A stretch of DNA of 64,000 bases from Nonlabens ulvanivorans (GCF_000755285.1 NZ_BBMK01000010.1:17054-81053); one strand, 5' to 3'. Shown: positions 36,619 through 47,220, counted from the first letter of the stretch. Program-made: numbers and translations. The notes: a model not told the origin generated them from the sequence alone.

Positions 36619-39559
36619 TTGAGAGTTTTTATCTGCTTTTATTTTCTACTGTGTAACTTAATCACGGCACAGCAACCGGTTTCCATACACTTAACAGAGC
36701 AAGATGGATTACCCGACAAAGAATTCTATGGAATTGCTGAAGACAGTAAGGGATTTATATGGATCGCCGGCAATAAAGGTTTAACCAGATTTGATGGTAA
36801 AAACTATAAAACGTATTCACATCCAAAAAAACGTGGGCTTTCCGTTTTTGAAATTAATGTGGATCAACAAGATCGTATCTGGTGTATAAATATTTCTGGC
36901 CAAATTTTTTATGTAGAAAATGATGAATTAATACTTTTTAAGGATTTAAAAAAAGATCTAACGGAATGTTACCCGAACTGGCCATCTATGATCACCAACT
37001 GGTGATAAGCTGTCATCTATTTGTTAAGGTATATGATTTGAAATCTGGATTAGAATATTCTGAGTTTGAAAAGAATGAAAACGAGATAATCTTAAATCCC
37101 TTTATTATAGATCATAAAGTTGTGTTTACTTTTAAAAATGATCTTTATACTTTAGAAAATAACAAGCCAGTATTATGGGAAAAACTACCTAAAAACCTCA
37201 CCGCTTTTAAAAATAAGCGAGGAATCAAAGAAATCGTAGGTTACTTAGGAAATAATAGAACGCTCTTTATTTATCAAAATAATTTAAAAGAGACATTCAT
37301 AGAATTATTAGATAACGGAATATGGAAAAAACCATCAACATCTCATAAATTAAATGAGGTGAGAATAACTCAAATTAAAAAAATAGAAAATGATATATGG
37401 ATTTGTACCTCAAAAGGGGTTTTTATAATGCACTTGGATAATCGTGATGAACTGATTTATAAAAAAACCATACTAAATGATATTTTCACGTCAGACATTA
37501 TAAAAGATCGTGATGATAATTACTGGGTAACAACCACATCTCATGGGATATTTGTATTTCCTAATATCCATATAGAAAAGGTTGATCTTCCAGAAAAAAC
37601 AGGAGATTCCAAAGTCCTAGAATCAAACGCAAATCAAACTCTATATATAGGTACATCAACAGGAGCTGCGTTTCAGTTCAACTCTAGTACTAAATCATTA
37701 GAGAAATTAAACATAGAAGGTGATAGATCAGTAAGTGAAATTATTTATGACCCTTATAGAGATCAAAAGACATTTCTACAAGATATAGTAGTCACCACAC
37801 TCAATGCAAAGAACGAGCCTGTTGAAAAATCATTGGACTACGGTACCGTAAAAAGGGCTTTGTTTATATCTGCCGACAGTCTTCTGGTAGTGAGCTCAAA
37901 CAAGGCCGCTGTTGTTGATTTTAAATCAATAGAAGTAGAAATGAAAAAATTTAAAATCAATTATCCTAAAAGGGGGGCTACACTTGTTTCTACGATTCCA
38001 TAAGTGGAGACCGCTATTTTGCTCTAGTCGACGAGTTGATTAAAGTTTCTAAAGACGGAGATTCAAATATTTTATTAAAAAATAACGGTGATAACATATT
38101 AACAGGATCGATAGACATGGATTCTAGAAACCATTTATGGATCGGCACTTATAATGAAGGACTTTATGAGTTCTATAATGATCAAATGATTAAAAAGTGG
38201 TCCACAGAAAATGGCTTGCTATCTAATAACATTAATAAAATTAAAGTAGATACCAATTTTTTATGGATTACAACAGATCAAGGAATCCAGCGATTATGCT
38301 TAAAAACAAATACTTTTAAAAACCTGACTAAACAAGATGGGATTCCATCCTACTCTATTAATGATATAGAAGTATTGAATGAAAAAGTGTTTTTTGCAAG
38401 TAACTCAGGCGTTTTCTGTATCGATAAAGAATTTACTTTTAAAAACTTTAAACCTATTGAAATCTATTTTACCGACGTTGAGATAAACTACAAAAAAGCA
38501 GAACTAAAATCTCAATATTTTTTAAAACAAGATGAGAGTCAATTTCAGGTCAGCTTTAATTCAAATGGCTTACGAGCTATGACCAGTGGCAATTATGAGT
38601 ACCGACTTCATGGTCTTTTTAATGAATGGAACAGTATCCCTACAGGAAGTAACAATATCATATTCCCATCTATCCCACAAGGTAGATACACCTTACAATT
38701 ACGTGCAGTAGATACCGATGGAACAACCAGTGATCTAGAAGAAATTAGAATTCAAGTAACCATTCCTTTTTATAAAAAGAACTGGTTTTGGATTATAGTC
38801 ATGTCTATTTTAATTGCTGGTTTAGTTATCTACTATAGGTGGCAATTACGCTTTCGCGAAAGCGAGAAAAACAAACAACTTCTTTCTCTACAAAAGGAGA
38901 AGGAAATGATAAATCTTAAATTAGAAAACCTACGCTCGCAGATGAATCCGCATTTTGTATTTAATGCATTGAATTCTATCCAAGAATACATCATGAAAAA
39001 TCAGCGAGTACAGGCAGGAGATTATTTGGGGGGGAAATTTGCCGATTTAATAAGAACTTATCTCGATCATAGTGTTAAAGGTCGCATCACAGTTCAAGAA
39101 GAAATAGACAGTTTAAACATGTATCTAGAGTTAGAACAACTGCGTTTTGAAGAACGATTGCAATATGAAATAAAGATAGATATAGAACAAAATCCAGATC
39201 ATTTCTTTATTCCTACCATGTTAATCCAACCTTATGTAGAGAATGCCCTTAAACATGGACTGCTACATATAGAAGGAGAACGATTACTTAACGTTACATT
39301 CTCACTAGATGCGGCACAACATCTTATTATTTGTACTGTTGATGACAATGGAATAGGTCGAGAAAAGGCAAGAGAGATACAGGCCAAAAGATTAAGACAT
39401 CACAAATCGTTTGCCACAAAAGCTACTGATGATCGCATTTCTTTACTCAATTATGTACTGGAAAAAGAAGCCAGTATAGAAATTACCGATAAGCACAATG
39501 GCACTCAAGCTACAGGAACACTAGTAACCATTAAGATACCATATACCACAGAAGGATGA
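36619..39559 (+). CDS. Propeller-containing LytS-type sensor histidine kinase, two frameshifts
   Basis: Start is a TTG (MRVFICFYFLLC then TAQQ). Three frames form about 980 residues. An N-terminal two-component propeller (GLPDKEFYGIAEDSKGFIWI, DRDDNYWVTTTSHGIFVF) is followed by a Y_Y_Y domain (EYRLHGLFNEWNSIP), a transmembrane helix (WFWIIVMSILIAGLVIYY), the His-kinase dimer motif LRSQMNPHFVFNALNSIQEY with the phosphorylated His, and HATPase boxes (IQPYVENALKHGL, DDNGIGREK). Breaks lie near 36963 and at the G6 run 37972-37977 (G7 or G4 would be in frame). The regulator gene overlaps by four bases. Confidence 0.88.
38849..38864. repeat. Iterated 16-bp palindrome, copy 10 (exact, in CDS)
   Basis: Exact copy inside the histidine kinase, just after the transmembrane helix, read in frame as Leu-Arg-Phe-Arg-Glu-Ser-Glu. 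Confidence 0.9.
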
Positions 39560-40305
39560 AAGCACTGATCATAGATGATGAGCCTAAGGCAAGAGAAGTA
39601 CTTAAAATATTACTGGAAGATCACTGCCCAGAAGTACACACTATTATAACAGCACCAAATTTACTTCAAGGTGTTGAGCTTATAAAAAATGAATCACCTG
39701 ATCTCGTATTTTTAGATATAGAGATGCCGAGACATAGTGGTCTAGAAATCACAGAATTTATAGATAAAAATCATTTTAACTTTGAAATCATTTTCACAAC
39801 TGCCTACAGTGATTATGCTATACAAGCATTTCAATTAAATGCGATAGATTATTTATTGAAACCACTAAGCCCAGAGAAATTAAAACAGGCCCTTAAAAAA
39901 GTGATTGAATTAAGAGGTAAAACACAACTTACTGAACGACTTCTAGAATTAAAAAACAGCTTTAAGGAAGCTAATTTTTCTAAAATTGCACTTCCCTATT
40001 CTGATGGAATAAAATTTGTTGAATTTGATAATATCATCGCTATAAAAGCAGATGGGATGTATACAGAATTTCATATCATCGGAAAAGAAAAAATAATAGT
40101 AAGTAAACCACTCAAACACTTTACAGATATACTCGACAGCTTAAAAACATTTTATAAACCACACCGCTCTTACCTCATCAATTTGAGACATATTAAAGAA
40201 TACGTGCGTAAAGATGGTGGTTATATCCTTATGGAAAACGATATTGACGTATTGATATCTAAAGATAAAAGAGAAGAATTTTTAACAATAGTACAGAGTA
40301 TATAG
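39556..40305 (+). CDS. LytTR-type response regulator
   Basis: 249 residues. Receiver domain with IDDEPKAREVL, the phosphoacceptor Asp in VFLDIEMPRHSGLEI, TTAYSDYAIQAF and the Lys in DYLLKPLSPEKL. The C-terminal LytTR DNA-binding domain is recognised by FKPHRSYLINLRHIKEY-type KPHRSYLINLRHIKEYVR. Overlaps the kinase gene by four bases, so it is its partner. LytTR proteins bind direct repeats about two helical turns apart; three ATAAGTT copies follow this gene. Confidence 0.95.
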   Translation: MKALIIDDEPKAREVLKILLEDHCPEVHTIITAPNLLQGVELIKNESPDLVFLDIEMPRHSGLEITEFIDKNHFNFEIIFTTAYSDYAIQAFQLNAIDYLLKPLSPEKLKQALKKVIELRGKTQLTERLLELKNSFKEANFSKIALPYSDGIKFVEFDNIIAIKADGMYTEFHIIGKEKIIVSKPLKHFTDILDSLKTFYKPHRSYLINLRHIKEYVRKDGGYILMENDIDVLISKDKREEFLTIVQSI

Positions 40306-40480
40306 TTAGGTAAAATATAATACCTATTATGGCATTAAGAGTATTAACTTAAATTCAAAATAGAGAATAATTGTACAACAAAATTAATTCTCAACGGTAG
40401 ATTCTATATCATAAAAATTCATTGTTAACATACTTCAAAGGTAATTTCATAACAATTTTGTATATATCGTCTTTAACTCA

Positions 40481-40530
40481 ATAAGTTGAATAAAACCTTT
40501 ATAAGTTGAGAATGTACTTTCATAAGTTCT
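40481..40530 (+). promoter_or_regulatory. Candidate LytTR operator: three phased ATAAGTT repeats
   Basis: ATAAGTT occurs at 40481, 40501 and 40522 on one strand, 20 and 21 bp apart, all facing the same way, about 60-110 bp before the T9SS gene. LytTR regulators such as AgrA bind pairs of nine-base direct repeats spaced about 21 bp. Regulation of the T9SS gene is inference. Confidence 0.5.
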
Positions 40531-40589
40531 TATAAAAATCAGTATTCCTCTTACCGCACTTTTGTGGTTGTAAACTAATTAATACAATC

Positions 40590-42818
40590 ATGAAAAAAAC
40601 ATTACCTTTTTTAATTATCGCTTTTCTATTTTCATTAGGCGCTAATGCTCAATTACCTGCAGGCGCACTTTACGACTTCACATTTACTAATGGAAGTCTA
40701 GTTAATCAAGCATCACCTGGAACTGCAGATCTTACCGATAACAATCAGAGCGCCCAACTAGTTGCAGATCGCACAGGAAGTTCAAATGATGCTTACAGAA
40801 TGAATACCGATAACTTTATAAATACCCGACAAGGTAATACTAGTGATCAAAAAGAAGTAAGTATAAGTTTCTGGATGAGAGCAAACGATTCTGACATAAC
40901 CGCTACACTTACCCAGTTACTTTTAATAGATAGCCCTAATGGATATTTTAATATTAGAATCGATAACAGCGTTCCTGCCGATGGAAAAAAATTATCATTC
41001 TATTCTAGAGGCAGCACTACTAGTGGCGATCGTTTTGCTAGTGGAAGAAAAAGCATTCCTTCTTTGCTAGATGGCCAGTGGCATCACATTGGTATTACTA
41101 CTGCGGTAACAGGAAGTACTATAAATTTCACAACCTATGTAGATGGAGTCGAAGAAACTAACTTTCAACAATTTGCACTTAGCAACCCTAATTCAGGAAG
41201 CGCGCCGTTGTTTTTATCAGATCCTAGAATGGTTGTAGCACCACAAGGTGGTTTCCCTGGTTCTATAGACGATATCAAATATTATCAACGCACTTTAACA
41301 AGTGCTGAGGTTACAGCACTTGCAAACGACAACGCGCCTCCAACTATAGGAAGTGAAGTCTATGTTAATACCAGTGCAACTGGAACAGGTACAGGAGCAG
41401 ACTGGACAAATGCATATACTAATCTAAGATTAGCACTAGACAACCACCCAGGGAAAGATTTTTGGGTAGCCGCTGGAACTTATACCATCGCTGATGGAAC
41501 TATAGCTGGTAAATCTTCATCCTTTATAATAACAGATAATACAAATGTATACGGAGGTTTTAACGGCACAGAATCGCTACTCGCTGACCGTGATCCTGTT
41601 GCAAACGAAACCATTATTACTGGTGACCAATCTAATGACGATATTGCTACTGGCTTGAATGAATCCTCAACAGATCGCAGCGATAATATTTACACCGTTA
41701 TTAAAGTAGCCGGCGATAACATCACTATAGATGGAATAACGATTACAGGTGGTCATGCAAACGGCACAATAGGTGATGACAGAAGTGGTTCTGCTATTAA
41801 GGTGACGCCAGGAAACGGTAATGGTCTTCTTGTTACAAATTGCACATTCAAGTCTAATTTCTCCTTAGCTGCTGGTGCATTTCACGTGCCGCTTACCGGT
41901 AGTAGTGCTACCATGATTATAGACCGCTGTGTATTTACAAAAAATGTAGCGCAACTGGCGCCGGTAATTTATGGCTCCATACAAACGTCAAATATCACTT
42001 TAGACCTTACACTAAGCAATAGCTTAATTTATGATAACAGTACCATAGACGTATCCACAGGAAGTCAAACTGGGAATATGATTTGGTTTAGAAGCGATAT
42101 AGGTTTAGGACAGTTCGATGGAACCATTACAAACAACACCATAACTGGAAATTCAACAAATCAACCAAGTTCGTCAAATAGAGGTGTTTTGTGGCTTACG
42201 CGTATTCAGGGTTTTTCTAACATTGATGTCACTAACAACATTATCGTAGGGAATACAAATGGAGCCATGAACCTACAGGCAATTGCAGTTCCTTCAGGAA
42301 ATTTCAACTATCCTAATGATACACGTTTAATTAATAATCTCACGAGCTCAAGCATTCAATCCTCAGGATCTTTTTTGCTATTTAATAATATAACCGGTAC
42401 TGCAATGTTCAACGACGCAGCGAACAATGATTTCACGTTAGCCGCTAGCTCTCAAGCAATCAACGCTGGAGATAACAATGAGGTGCCCGCAACAAATTTA
42501 TACGACTTATTAGGCAATGACCGCATTGCTAATACAACCGTAGACATGGGTGCATACGAGTTCGGAGCAACCGCAGGAATTGAAGAAAACAGCAAACTAG
42601 ATTTCAGTCTCTATCCTAATCCTGCGATTGATATGATCACCGTTGCTATTGACCATAACGCTTTCGCGAAAGCTAACATCTACAACCTACAAGGTCAATT
42701 AATAGCCTCATCGCAAGAGTCAAGCATTCAAATATCTGATTTAACAGCTGGAATGTATATTATTAAGATAGAAACTACAAATGGAACAACAGCCACACAG
42801 CAGTTTATTAAAAAATAA
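40590..42818 (+). CDS. Type IX secreted protein with LamG-like and parallel beta-helix regions
   Basis: 742 residues. Signal peptide ending GANAQ; a LamG-like N-terminal domain (about 30-245: SISFWMRANDSD, LLDGQWHHIGITT, GSIDDIKYYQRTLTSAEV), a right-handed beta-helix region with choice-of-anchor style TGTGADWTNAYTNLRLAL and DNITIDGITITGGH, and a T9SS type A sorting tail (FSLYPNPAIDMITV, IYNLQGQLIASS, QISDLTAGMYIIKI). Expected on the cell surface, possibly binding polysaccharide. It stands directly after the LytTR regulator and phased repeats. It contains a near-exact iterated palindrome (NAFAKANI). Confidence 0.87.
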   Translation: MKKTLPFLIIAFLFSLGANAQLPAGALYDFTFTNGSLVNQASPGTADLTDNNQSAQLVADRTGSSNDAYRMNTDNFINTRQGNTSDQKEVSISFWMRANDSDITATLTQLLLIDSPNGYFNIRIDNSVPADGKKLSFYSRGSTTSGDRFASGRKSIPSLLDGQWHHIGITTAVTGSTINFTTYVDGVEETNFQQFALSNPNSGSAPLFLSDPRMVVAPQGGFPGSIDDIKYYQRTLTSAEVTALANDNAPPTIGSEVYVNTSATGTGTGADWTNAYTNLRLALDNHPGKDFWVAAGTYTIADGTIAGKSSSFIITDNTNVYGGFNGTESLLADRDPVANETIITGDQSNDDIATGLNESSTDRSDNIYTVIKVAGDNITIDGITITGGHANGTIGDDRSGSAIKVTPGNGNGLLVTNCTFKSNFSLAAGAFHVPLTGSSATMIIDRCVFTKNVAQLAPVIYGSIQTSNITLDLTLSNSLIYDNSTIDVSTGSQTGNMIWFRSDIGLGQFDGTITNNTITGNSTNQPSSSNRGVLWLTRIQGFSNIDVTNNIIVGNTNGAMNLQAIAVPSGNFNYPNDTRLINNLTSSSIQSSGSFLLFNNITGTAMFNDAANNDFTLAASSQAINAGDNNEVPATNLYDLLGNDRIANTTVDMGAYEFGATAGIEENSKLDFSLYPNPAIDMITVAIDHNAFAKANIYNLQGQLIASSQESSIQISDLTAGMYIIKIETTNGTTATQQFIKK
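42659..42674. repeat. Iterated 16-bp palindrome, copy 11 (15/16, in CDS)
   Basis: CGCTTTCGCGAAAGCT inside the T9SS gene, read as Asn-Ala-Phe-Ala-Lys-Ala-Asn. Confidence 0.85.
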
Positions 42819-42897
42819 AGTGAAGATGAACATGACTGCTTTTTACAGTAATTTAGAGCAGTTATAGAAAGAGCAATTCCTTATGAAAGCTAGGGTA

Positions 42898-42936
42898 AAC
42901 GAGTCGCTTTATAATATAAGCGGCTCGTTTTTTTAT
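42898..42936 (+). terminator. Terminator hairpin
   Basis: AACGAGTCGCTT / AAGCGGCTCGTT with an AT loop and a T7 tail, after the T9SS gene. Confidence 0.8.
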
Positions 42937-42994
42937 GTGATATTTTGATAGTTTCATTTTAGTAAAAGCGAAACACAATTGTTATCTTTAACCT

Positions 42995-43432
42995 ATGAAA
43001 AATAATGTGCTATTTATTATTCTATTATATCTTATAAGTTGGAACGCTAGCTCACAAATAGATAATGGTAGTGACCTAGAACAATTCAACTTATATGTAT
43101 TACCACAGGCACAAATTGAAGTGAAACTAAGTTTTGACAGCAGGATACTACGTAACGATCCTAGAGCTTTTTCAGTAACTCCAGGACGTGAAGGTATTGA
43201 TATGATGGCCATCTATAGAGAAAAAGAAGATCTAGAAGAAAAAGAATACACGCCATATGTCGTTGCTCACTTTGAACTTAAGAGACAACAACAGCAGCAA
43301 CAAAACACCTTATCTAGACCATCAAGTCTTAGCGTACAAAACCCATACTACAGTAATTCAAATTTTGCTTTTCAACAATTGCGCCGACAAAGTTATTTCA
43401 ATCAATTATACAGACCTATTTACAGATATTAA
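42995..43432 (+). CDS. Secreted small protein of unknown function
   Basis: 145 residues. Signal peptide (VLFIILLYLISWNASSQ), then IDNGSDLEQFNLYVLPQAQI, a basic middle and a Gln-rich, Tyr/Asn-rich tail (KRQQQQQQNTLSRPSS, FQQLRRQSYFNQLYRPIYRY). No family recognised. It ends one base before the pepT start, so it is likely in the same transcript; the meaning of that pairing is unclear. Confidence 0.65.
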   Translation: MKNNVLFIILLYLISWNASSQIDNGSDLEQFNLYVLPQAQIEVKLSFDSRILRNDPRAFSVTPGREGIDMMAIYREKEDLEEKEYTPYVVAHFELKRQQQQQQNTLSRPSSLSVQNPYYSNSNFAFQQLRRQSYFNQLYRPIYRY

Positions 43433-44680
43433 ATGATCAATAAACAAGAAATTACAGACAGATTCATAAGTTACATTACTATTGATACAGAATCTGACCC
43501 TAATAGCGAAACTACACCTAGTACCGAAAAGCAATGGGATCTCGCTCGCAAGCTTCATCAAGAATTAATTGACATGGGAATGAGTGATGTGAGCATTGAT
43601 AAAAATGCTTATGTCATGGCTACATTACCATCTAACGTAGATCATGATACGCCAGTTATAGGTTTTATATCACATTTTGATAGTACACCAGACTTTACAG
43701 GAAAAGACATCAAGCCACAAATCATACACGATTATGATGGTGGCGATATACCACTTAAAGGTAGTGACCTGGTTTTAACACCAGACTATTTTGAATCTTT
43801 AACGCAATATAAAGGGCAAACTATAATAACAACCGATGGTACTACCCTACTTGCTGCAGATGACAAAGCCGGTATTACAGAAATAATGACAGCGATGAAG
43901 GTAATGATTGACAATCCATCTTTAAAGCATGGAACCATTAAAGTAGGTTTTACACCAGATGAAGAAATAGGACGTGGCGCACATAAATTTGATGTTGAGA
44001 AATTTGGTGCTGACTGGGCTTACACGATGGACGGCAGTCAAATAGGTGAGCTAGAATATGAAAACTTTAACGCTGCTGGCGCTGTGGTGACATTCCATGG
44101 TAAAATTGTACATCCTGGATATGCCAAAGGAAAGATGATCAACTCTATGTATATCGCGCAAGAGTTTATAGAATCTCTTCCTAGAATGGAAACACCAGAG
44201 CATACTGAAGATTACCAAGGTTTTTTTCATTTACACAATATGAAAGGTGCTGTTGAAAAAACAGAACTACAATATATCATTAGAGACCATGATCGCGGCC
44301 ATTTTGAGGCACGCAAAGAAGTCATGAATAAACTTGTTACTGATCTAAATGCACAATATGATCGTGAGGCTGTAACCATTGAAATTAAAGATCAGTATTT
44401 CAACATGCGTGAGAAAGTTGAGCCAGTAATGCATATTGTTGATGTGGCAGAGAAAGCTATGCGTGAACTGGGCATAGAACCACTTATCAAACCTATACGT
44501 GGTGGAACAGACGGCTCTCAATTAAGTTATATGGGATTACCATGCCCTAATATTTTTGCAGGTGGCCATAATTTTCATGGACCTTATGAGTACGTACCTG
44601 TTGAAAGCATGATGAAGGCTACAGAAGTTATAGTGAAAATAGCAGAGTTAGTCGCTATGGACACTATTGATAAACAATAA
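43433..44680 (+). CDS. pepT: Peptidase T (tripeptidase)
   Basis: 415 residues, the expected length. M20-family zinc peptidase that removes N-terminal residues from tripeptides in the cytosol. Visible are the metal-binding GFISHFDSTPDF and AADDKAGITEIM, the catalytic Glu in FTPDEEIGRGAHKFD, the dimer domain, and the C-terminal GGTDGSQLSYMGLPCPNIFA and GGHNFHGPYEY. It starts directly after the small secreted protein gene. Confidence 0.94.
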   Translation: MINKQEITDRFISYITIDTESDPNSETTPSTEKQWDLARKLHQELIDMGMSDVSIDKNAYVMATLPSNVDHDTPVIGFISHFDSTPDFTGKDIKPQIIHDYDGGDIPLKGSDLVLTPDYFESLTQYKGQTIITTDGTTLLAADDKAGITEIMTAMKVMIDNPSLKHGTIKVGFTPDEEIGRGAHKFDVEKFGADWAYTMDGSQIGELEYENFNAAGAVVTFHGKIVHPGYAKGKMINSMYIAQEFIESLPRMETPEHTEDYQGFFHLHNMKGAVEKTELQYIIRDHDRGHFEARKEVMNKLVTDLNAQYDREAVTIEIKDQYFNMREKVEPVMHIVDVAEKAMRELGIEPLIKPIRGGTDGSQLSYMGLPCPNIFAGGHNFHGPYEYVPVESMMKATEVIVKIAELVAMDTIDKQ

Positions 44681-44745
44681 AATTTAATTTAGATATCGAC
44701 GCAACGATATTCCTATTATTACATCTAGTAACTACAAACTAAACT

Positions 44746-45345
44746 ATGAAAAAAATACTTATAACAGCGATTGCACTTTGTACATTGAGCATTGCTATGG
44801 GTCAAGAACAAGAACTTACAGACTCGCAAGAAAGAATGGATGAATTCAATTCTGTAAAGAAACATGAAGTTAGTCTAGATGTTATTGCAGCTATAGGTGG
44901 TCTAGGTATCAACCCAAGATATGAGTATGTTTTAGGAAGGTATTCTGGTGTAGGAGTTGATCTTAATATCGGGATTTTTGATAACGATGATAATTTTGAA
45001 TATATAGAAACATTTAGTTTAACGCCATATTACAGACAGTACTTTTTTTCAAAAGAAGATTATGGTGCTAAAGGCTTTTATGGAGAAGGCTTTGTAAAAG
45101 TTTTCACGTTTGATGATGGTTATTTTGTAGGAGATCCTTTTGGCCCAGGAAGTTATAGGACTGACTCATATACTGAAGCAGCAATTGGTGTTGGAATAGG
45201 ATGGAAATGGGTGAGCGACAGCGGTTTCTTAATTGATGTAGGTTTTGGAGTAGGTCGTAATTTAGGCATTGCCAGTGATCCTAGAGATTATGAACTACCT
45301 GCCGTTACTGGCCGTGGTGGTGTCAACTTTGGATGGAGATTCTAG
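44746..45345 (+). CDS. Outer-membrane beta-barrel protein
   Basis: 199 residues. Signal peptide (ILITAIALCTLSIAMGQ) then acidic linker, and a small barrel: VIAAIGGLGINPRYEYVLG, YFFSKEDYGAKGFYGEGFV, and a C-terminal GGVNFGWRF ending in Phe. DUF3575-like appearance, but the family is not certain. Expected in the outer membrane. Function unknown. A terminator follows. Confidence 0.75.
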   Translation: MKKILITAIALCTLSIAMGQEQELTDSQERMDEFNSVKKHEVSLDVIAAIGGLGINPRYEYVLGRYSGVGVDLNIGIFDNDDNFEYIETFSLTPYYRQYFFSKEDYGAKGFYGEGFVKVFTFDDGYFVGDPFGPGSYRTDSYTEAAIGVGIGWKWVSDSGFLIDVGFGVGRNLGIASDPRDYELPAVTGRGGVNFGWRF

Positions 45346-45368
45346 ATTAAGATTTAAATAAAACATCA

Positions 45369-45398
45369 ATACGAGCCTTTCGGCTCGTATTTTTTTTA
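45369..45398 (+). terminator. Terminator hairpin
   Basis: ATACGAGCC TTTC GGCTCGTAT with a T7 tail, after the outer-membrane protein gene. Confidence 0.85.
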
Positions 45399-45424
45399 CC
45401 TTTCTTTTATCAAAATTTTTGATA

Positions 45425-45794
45425 ATGGCAAATCCAAAAGCTCAAAATACCACAGAGTATATCTCTTTTTTTCCTAAATGGAAATCTCATTTTAATGCTA
45501 TTCACAAAGTTTTACAAAACACAGAATTGGAGGAAACTATAAAATGGGGGCGCGCCCTGCTATACCTATGATGGAAGGAACTTAATAGGAATGATAGGAT
45601 TTAAATATCATTGTGCTGTGTGGTTTCATAAAGGAGCCCTTTTACTAGATGATAACGATGTTCTTATAAACGCACAACCTGGTAAAACACAACTATTGAG
45701 ACAATTGCGCTATAATGAGAATGATGTCGTTGATATAAAACTGCTTGAAGTCTATATTCAAGAAGCTATAGGGATAGAAAAAAATAATACATAA
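45425..45794 (+). CDS. DUF1801 protein, frameshifted
   Basis: An ATG at 45425 begins MANPKAQNTTEYISFFPKW and runs to a G5 run at 45546-45550; with G4 the frame reads IKWGAPCYTYDGRNLIGMIG and joins the open part that ends at 45794, giving about 123 residues. The WGAPCYTYDGR phrase is a DUF1801 feature, the YdhG/iron-sulfur-like small fold of unknown function. The stop overlaps the next start by one base (TAATG). Confidence 0.78.
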
Positions 45795-46285
45795 TGCCAG
45801 ATTTACATTTAAAGACTTATATAAAAGCGCCTATTGAAATAGTTTTTGATCTAGCTAGAAGCATCGATTTACACATGCTATCTCTAGAACACACCAATGA
45901 GAAGGCAATAGCAGGAAGAACAACTGGACTGGTAAAGAAAGACGAAACGGTAACCTGGCGTGCAAAACATCTAGGAATCACACAAATGCTTACCAGTCAT
46001 ATCACAGACGTAGAACCTCATCACTTTTTTGCAGATAAAATGGTAAGTGGAGCATTTAAAAACTTTAGACACGAGCATCATTTTGAAAAGTTAGAAAATG
46101 GCGACACCTTTATGAAAGATCTATTTTCTTATACATCACCACTAGGGATTTTAGGCATTATCGCAGATAAGCTTTTCTTAGAAAACTACATGACTAAATT
46201 ATTAGAGCAACGCAATTTGACACTCAAACAGGTCGCTGAAGATGGTAGATGGAAAGAGTTGCCAGGTATGGAAAAGCACTTATAA
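45794..46285 (+). CDS. SRPBCC family protein
   Basis: 163 residues. The N-terminus LKTYIKAPIEIVFDLARSI and the later FRHEHHFEKLENGDTFMKDL are typical of the START/Bet v 1 (SRPBCC) ligand-binding fold, as in the cell-division-inhibitor type of small cytosolic proteins. Ligand unknown. Its start overlaps the DUF1801 stop, so the pair is co-translated. A terminator lies 60 bases downstream. Confidence 0.85.
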   Translation: MPDLHLKTYIKAPIEIVFDLARSIDLHMLSLEHTNEKAIAGRTTGLVKKDETVTWRAKHLGITQMLTSHITDVEPHHFFADKMVSGAFKNFRHEHHFEKLENGDTFMKDLFSYTSPLGILGIIADKLFLENYMTKLLEQRNLTLKQVAEDGRWKELPGMEKHL

Positions 46286-46346
46286 ACTTATGATCTGTTC
46301 TTAATTGTAATAAAGCTCAACTTTTAATAATCTCCATTTTAAATAT

Positions 46347-46376
46347 AAAAAACCCTTGATTTCTCAAGGGTTTTTC
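46347..46376. terminator. Bidirectional terminator hairpin
   Basis: AAAAACCCTTGA TTTC TCAAGGGTTTTT between the convergent SRPBCC and yajC genes. Confidence 0.85.
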
Positions 46377-46395
46377 ATTTATGAAGCATTACTTC

Positions 46396-46692
46396 TTAAT
46401 TTTCTTTAGGTGCTGCAGTCAGCTTTTTAGATAACTCAGTAGAAATCGCTGATCTCTCAAACGTTATTTTTCCTGCTCCAGTTTCCACTTGAACAGTAGC
46501 TTTATCTGCATTAATCTGGCTTATTTTTCCGTGTATACCACTAGACATAATAACCTTATCACCTACTTTAAGAGTTTCTGCAAACTCTTTTTCTTCTTTT
46601 CTGCGTCGGGCCTGAGGTCTTAAGATGAGAAAATAAAAAATCACCACCATAAGTGCAATAGGTCCCCATTGCATGATCAAATCTTGATTCAT
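46396..46692 (-). CDS. yajC: Preprotein translocase subunit YajC
   Basis: About 98 residues from ATG at 46692 (MNQDLIMQWGPIALMVVIFY). One N-terminal transmembrane helix followed by the signature FLILRPQARRRKEEKEF and a small SH3-like tail with VGDKVIMSSGIHGKI. YajC associates with SecDF at the inner membrane. It starts four bases after the stop of the DUF1573 gene; together with nusB they form the common flavobacterial nusB-DUF1573-yajC unit. Confidence 0.92.
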   Translation of the reverse strand: MNQDLIMQWGPIALMVVIFYFLILRPQARRRKEEKEFAETLKVGDKVIMSSGIHGKISQINADKATVQVETGAGKITFERSAISTELSKKLTAAPKEN

Positions 46693-46695
46693 CAA

Positions 46696-47165
46696 TTATG
46701 CGTTTGGAGCAGCAGGCTTAGCCTTAGGAGTAACAAATCCTTTGATACGGATAGACTCAGTACCAGATTCAGTGTTAGCCTTTATTGTAACCGTTTTAGT
46801 CTGGTTGTTAGGCTTTCCGTTAGTATTAAATTTAACTAACATAGATCCTTCTTCACCTGGAGCGATAGCTCTTTAGACCAAGTAGGAACTGTACATCCAC
46901 AGCTACCTTTTGCGTTAACAACGATAAGTGGTGCACTACCTGTATTCTTAAACTTATATTCATGCTCTACAACAGTACCTTCGTCAACAGTACCAAAATC
47001 ATACTCTACTTGCTCAAATGTCATTGCAGGAAAATCTCCAGCAACTGACTCACGCTCTGCAGCGGCAGTTAAGTTTGCTTCATCAATCGTTGCAGCAGCT
47101 TTCTCATTACAACCTGTAATAGCCATTATAGCTATAGCAGCTACCATTAAAACCAATTTTTTCAT
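46696..47165 (-). CDS. DUF1573 lipoprotein, frameshifted
   Basis: Starts at ATG 47165 with a lipoprotein signal (LVLMVAAIAIMAITGC). The DUF1573 domain has FEQVEYDFGTVDEGTVVEHE and GSCGCTVPTWSKE. The open frame stops early because one C is missing at about 46868 (GAGCTATC for GAGCCTATC); with it, the chain reads PIAPGEEGSMLVKFNTNGKP and continues to a stop at 46696, about 157 residues. The domain is Ig-like and periplasmic or surface-exposed; function unknown. Confidence 0.82.
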
Positions 47166-47220
47166 AATATAATTTTTAAATTCTTTTTTAGAGTATTGCA
47201 AATGTAACTAAAAGAACGAT

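Noticed and set aside
37972..37977. G6 run in the histidine kinase as a phase-variable switch
   Set aside because: A contingency run would change this gene only, but the same type of break is found in essential genes across the window, so a common technical cause is simpler.
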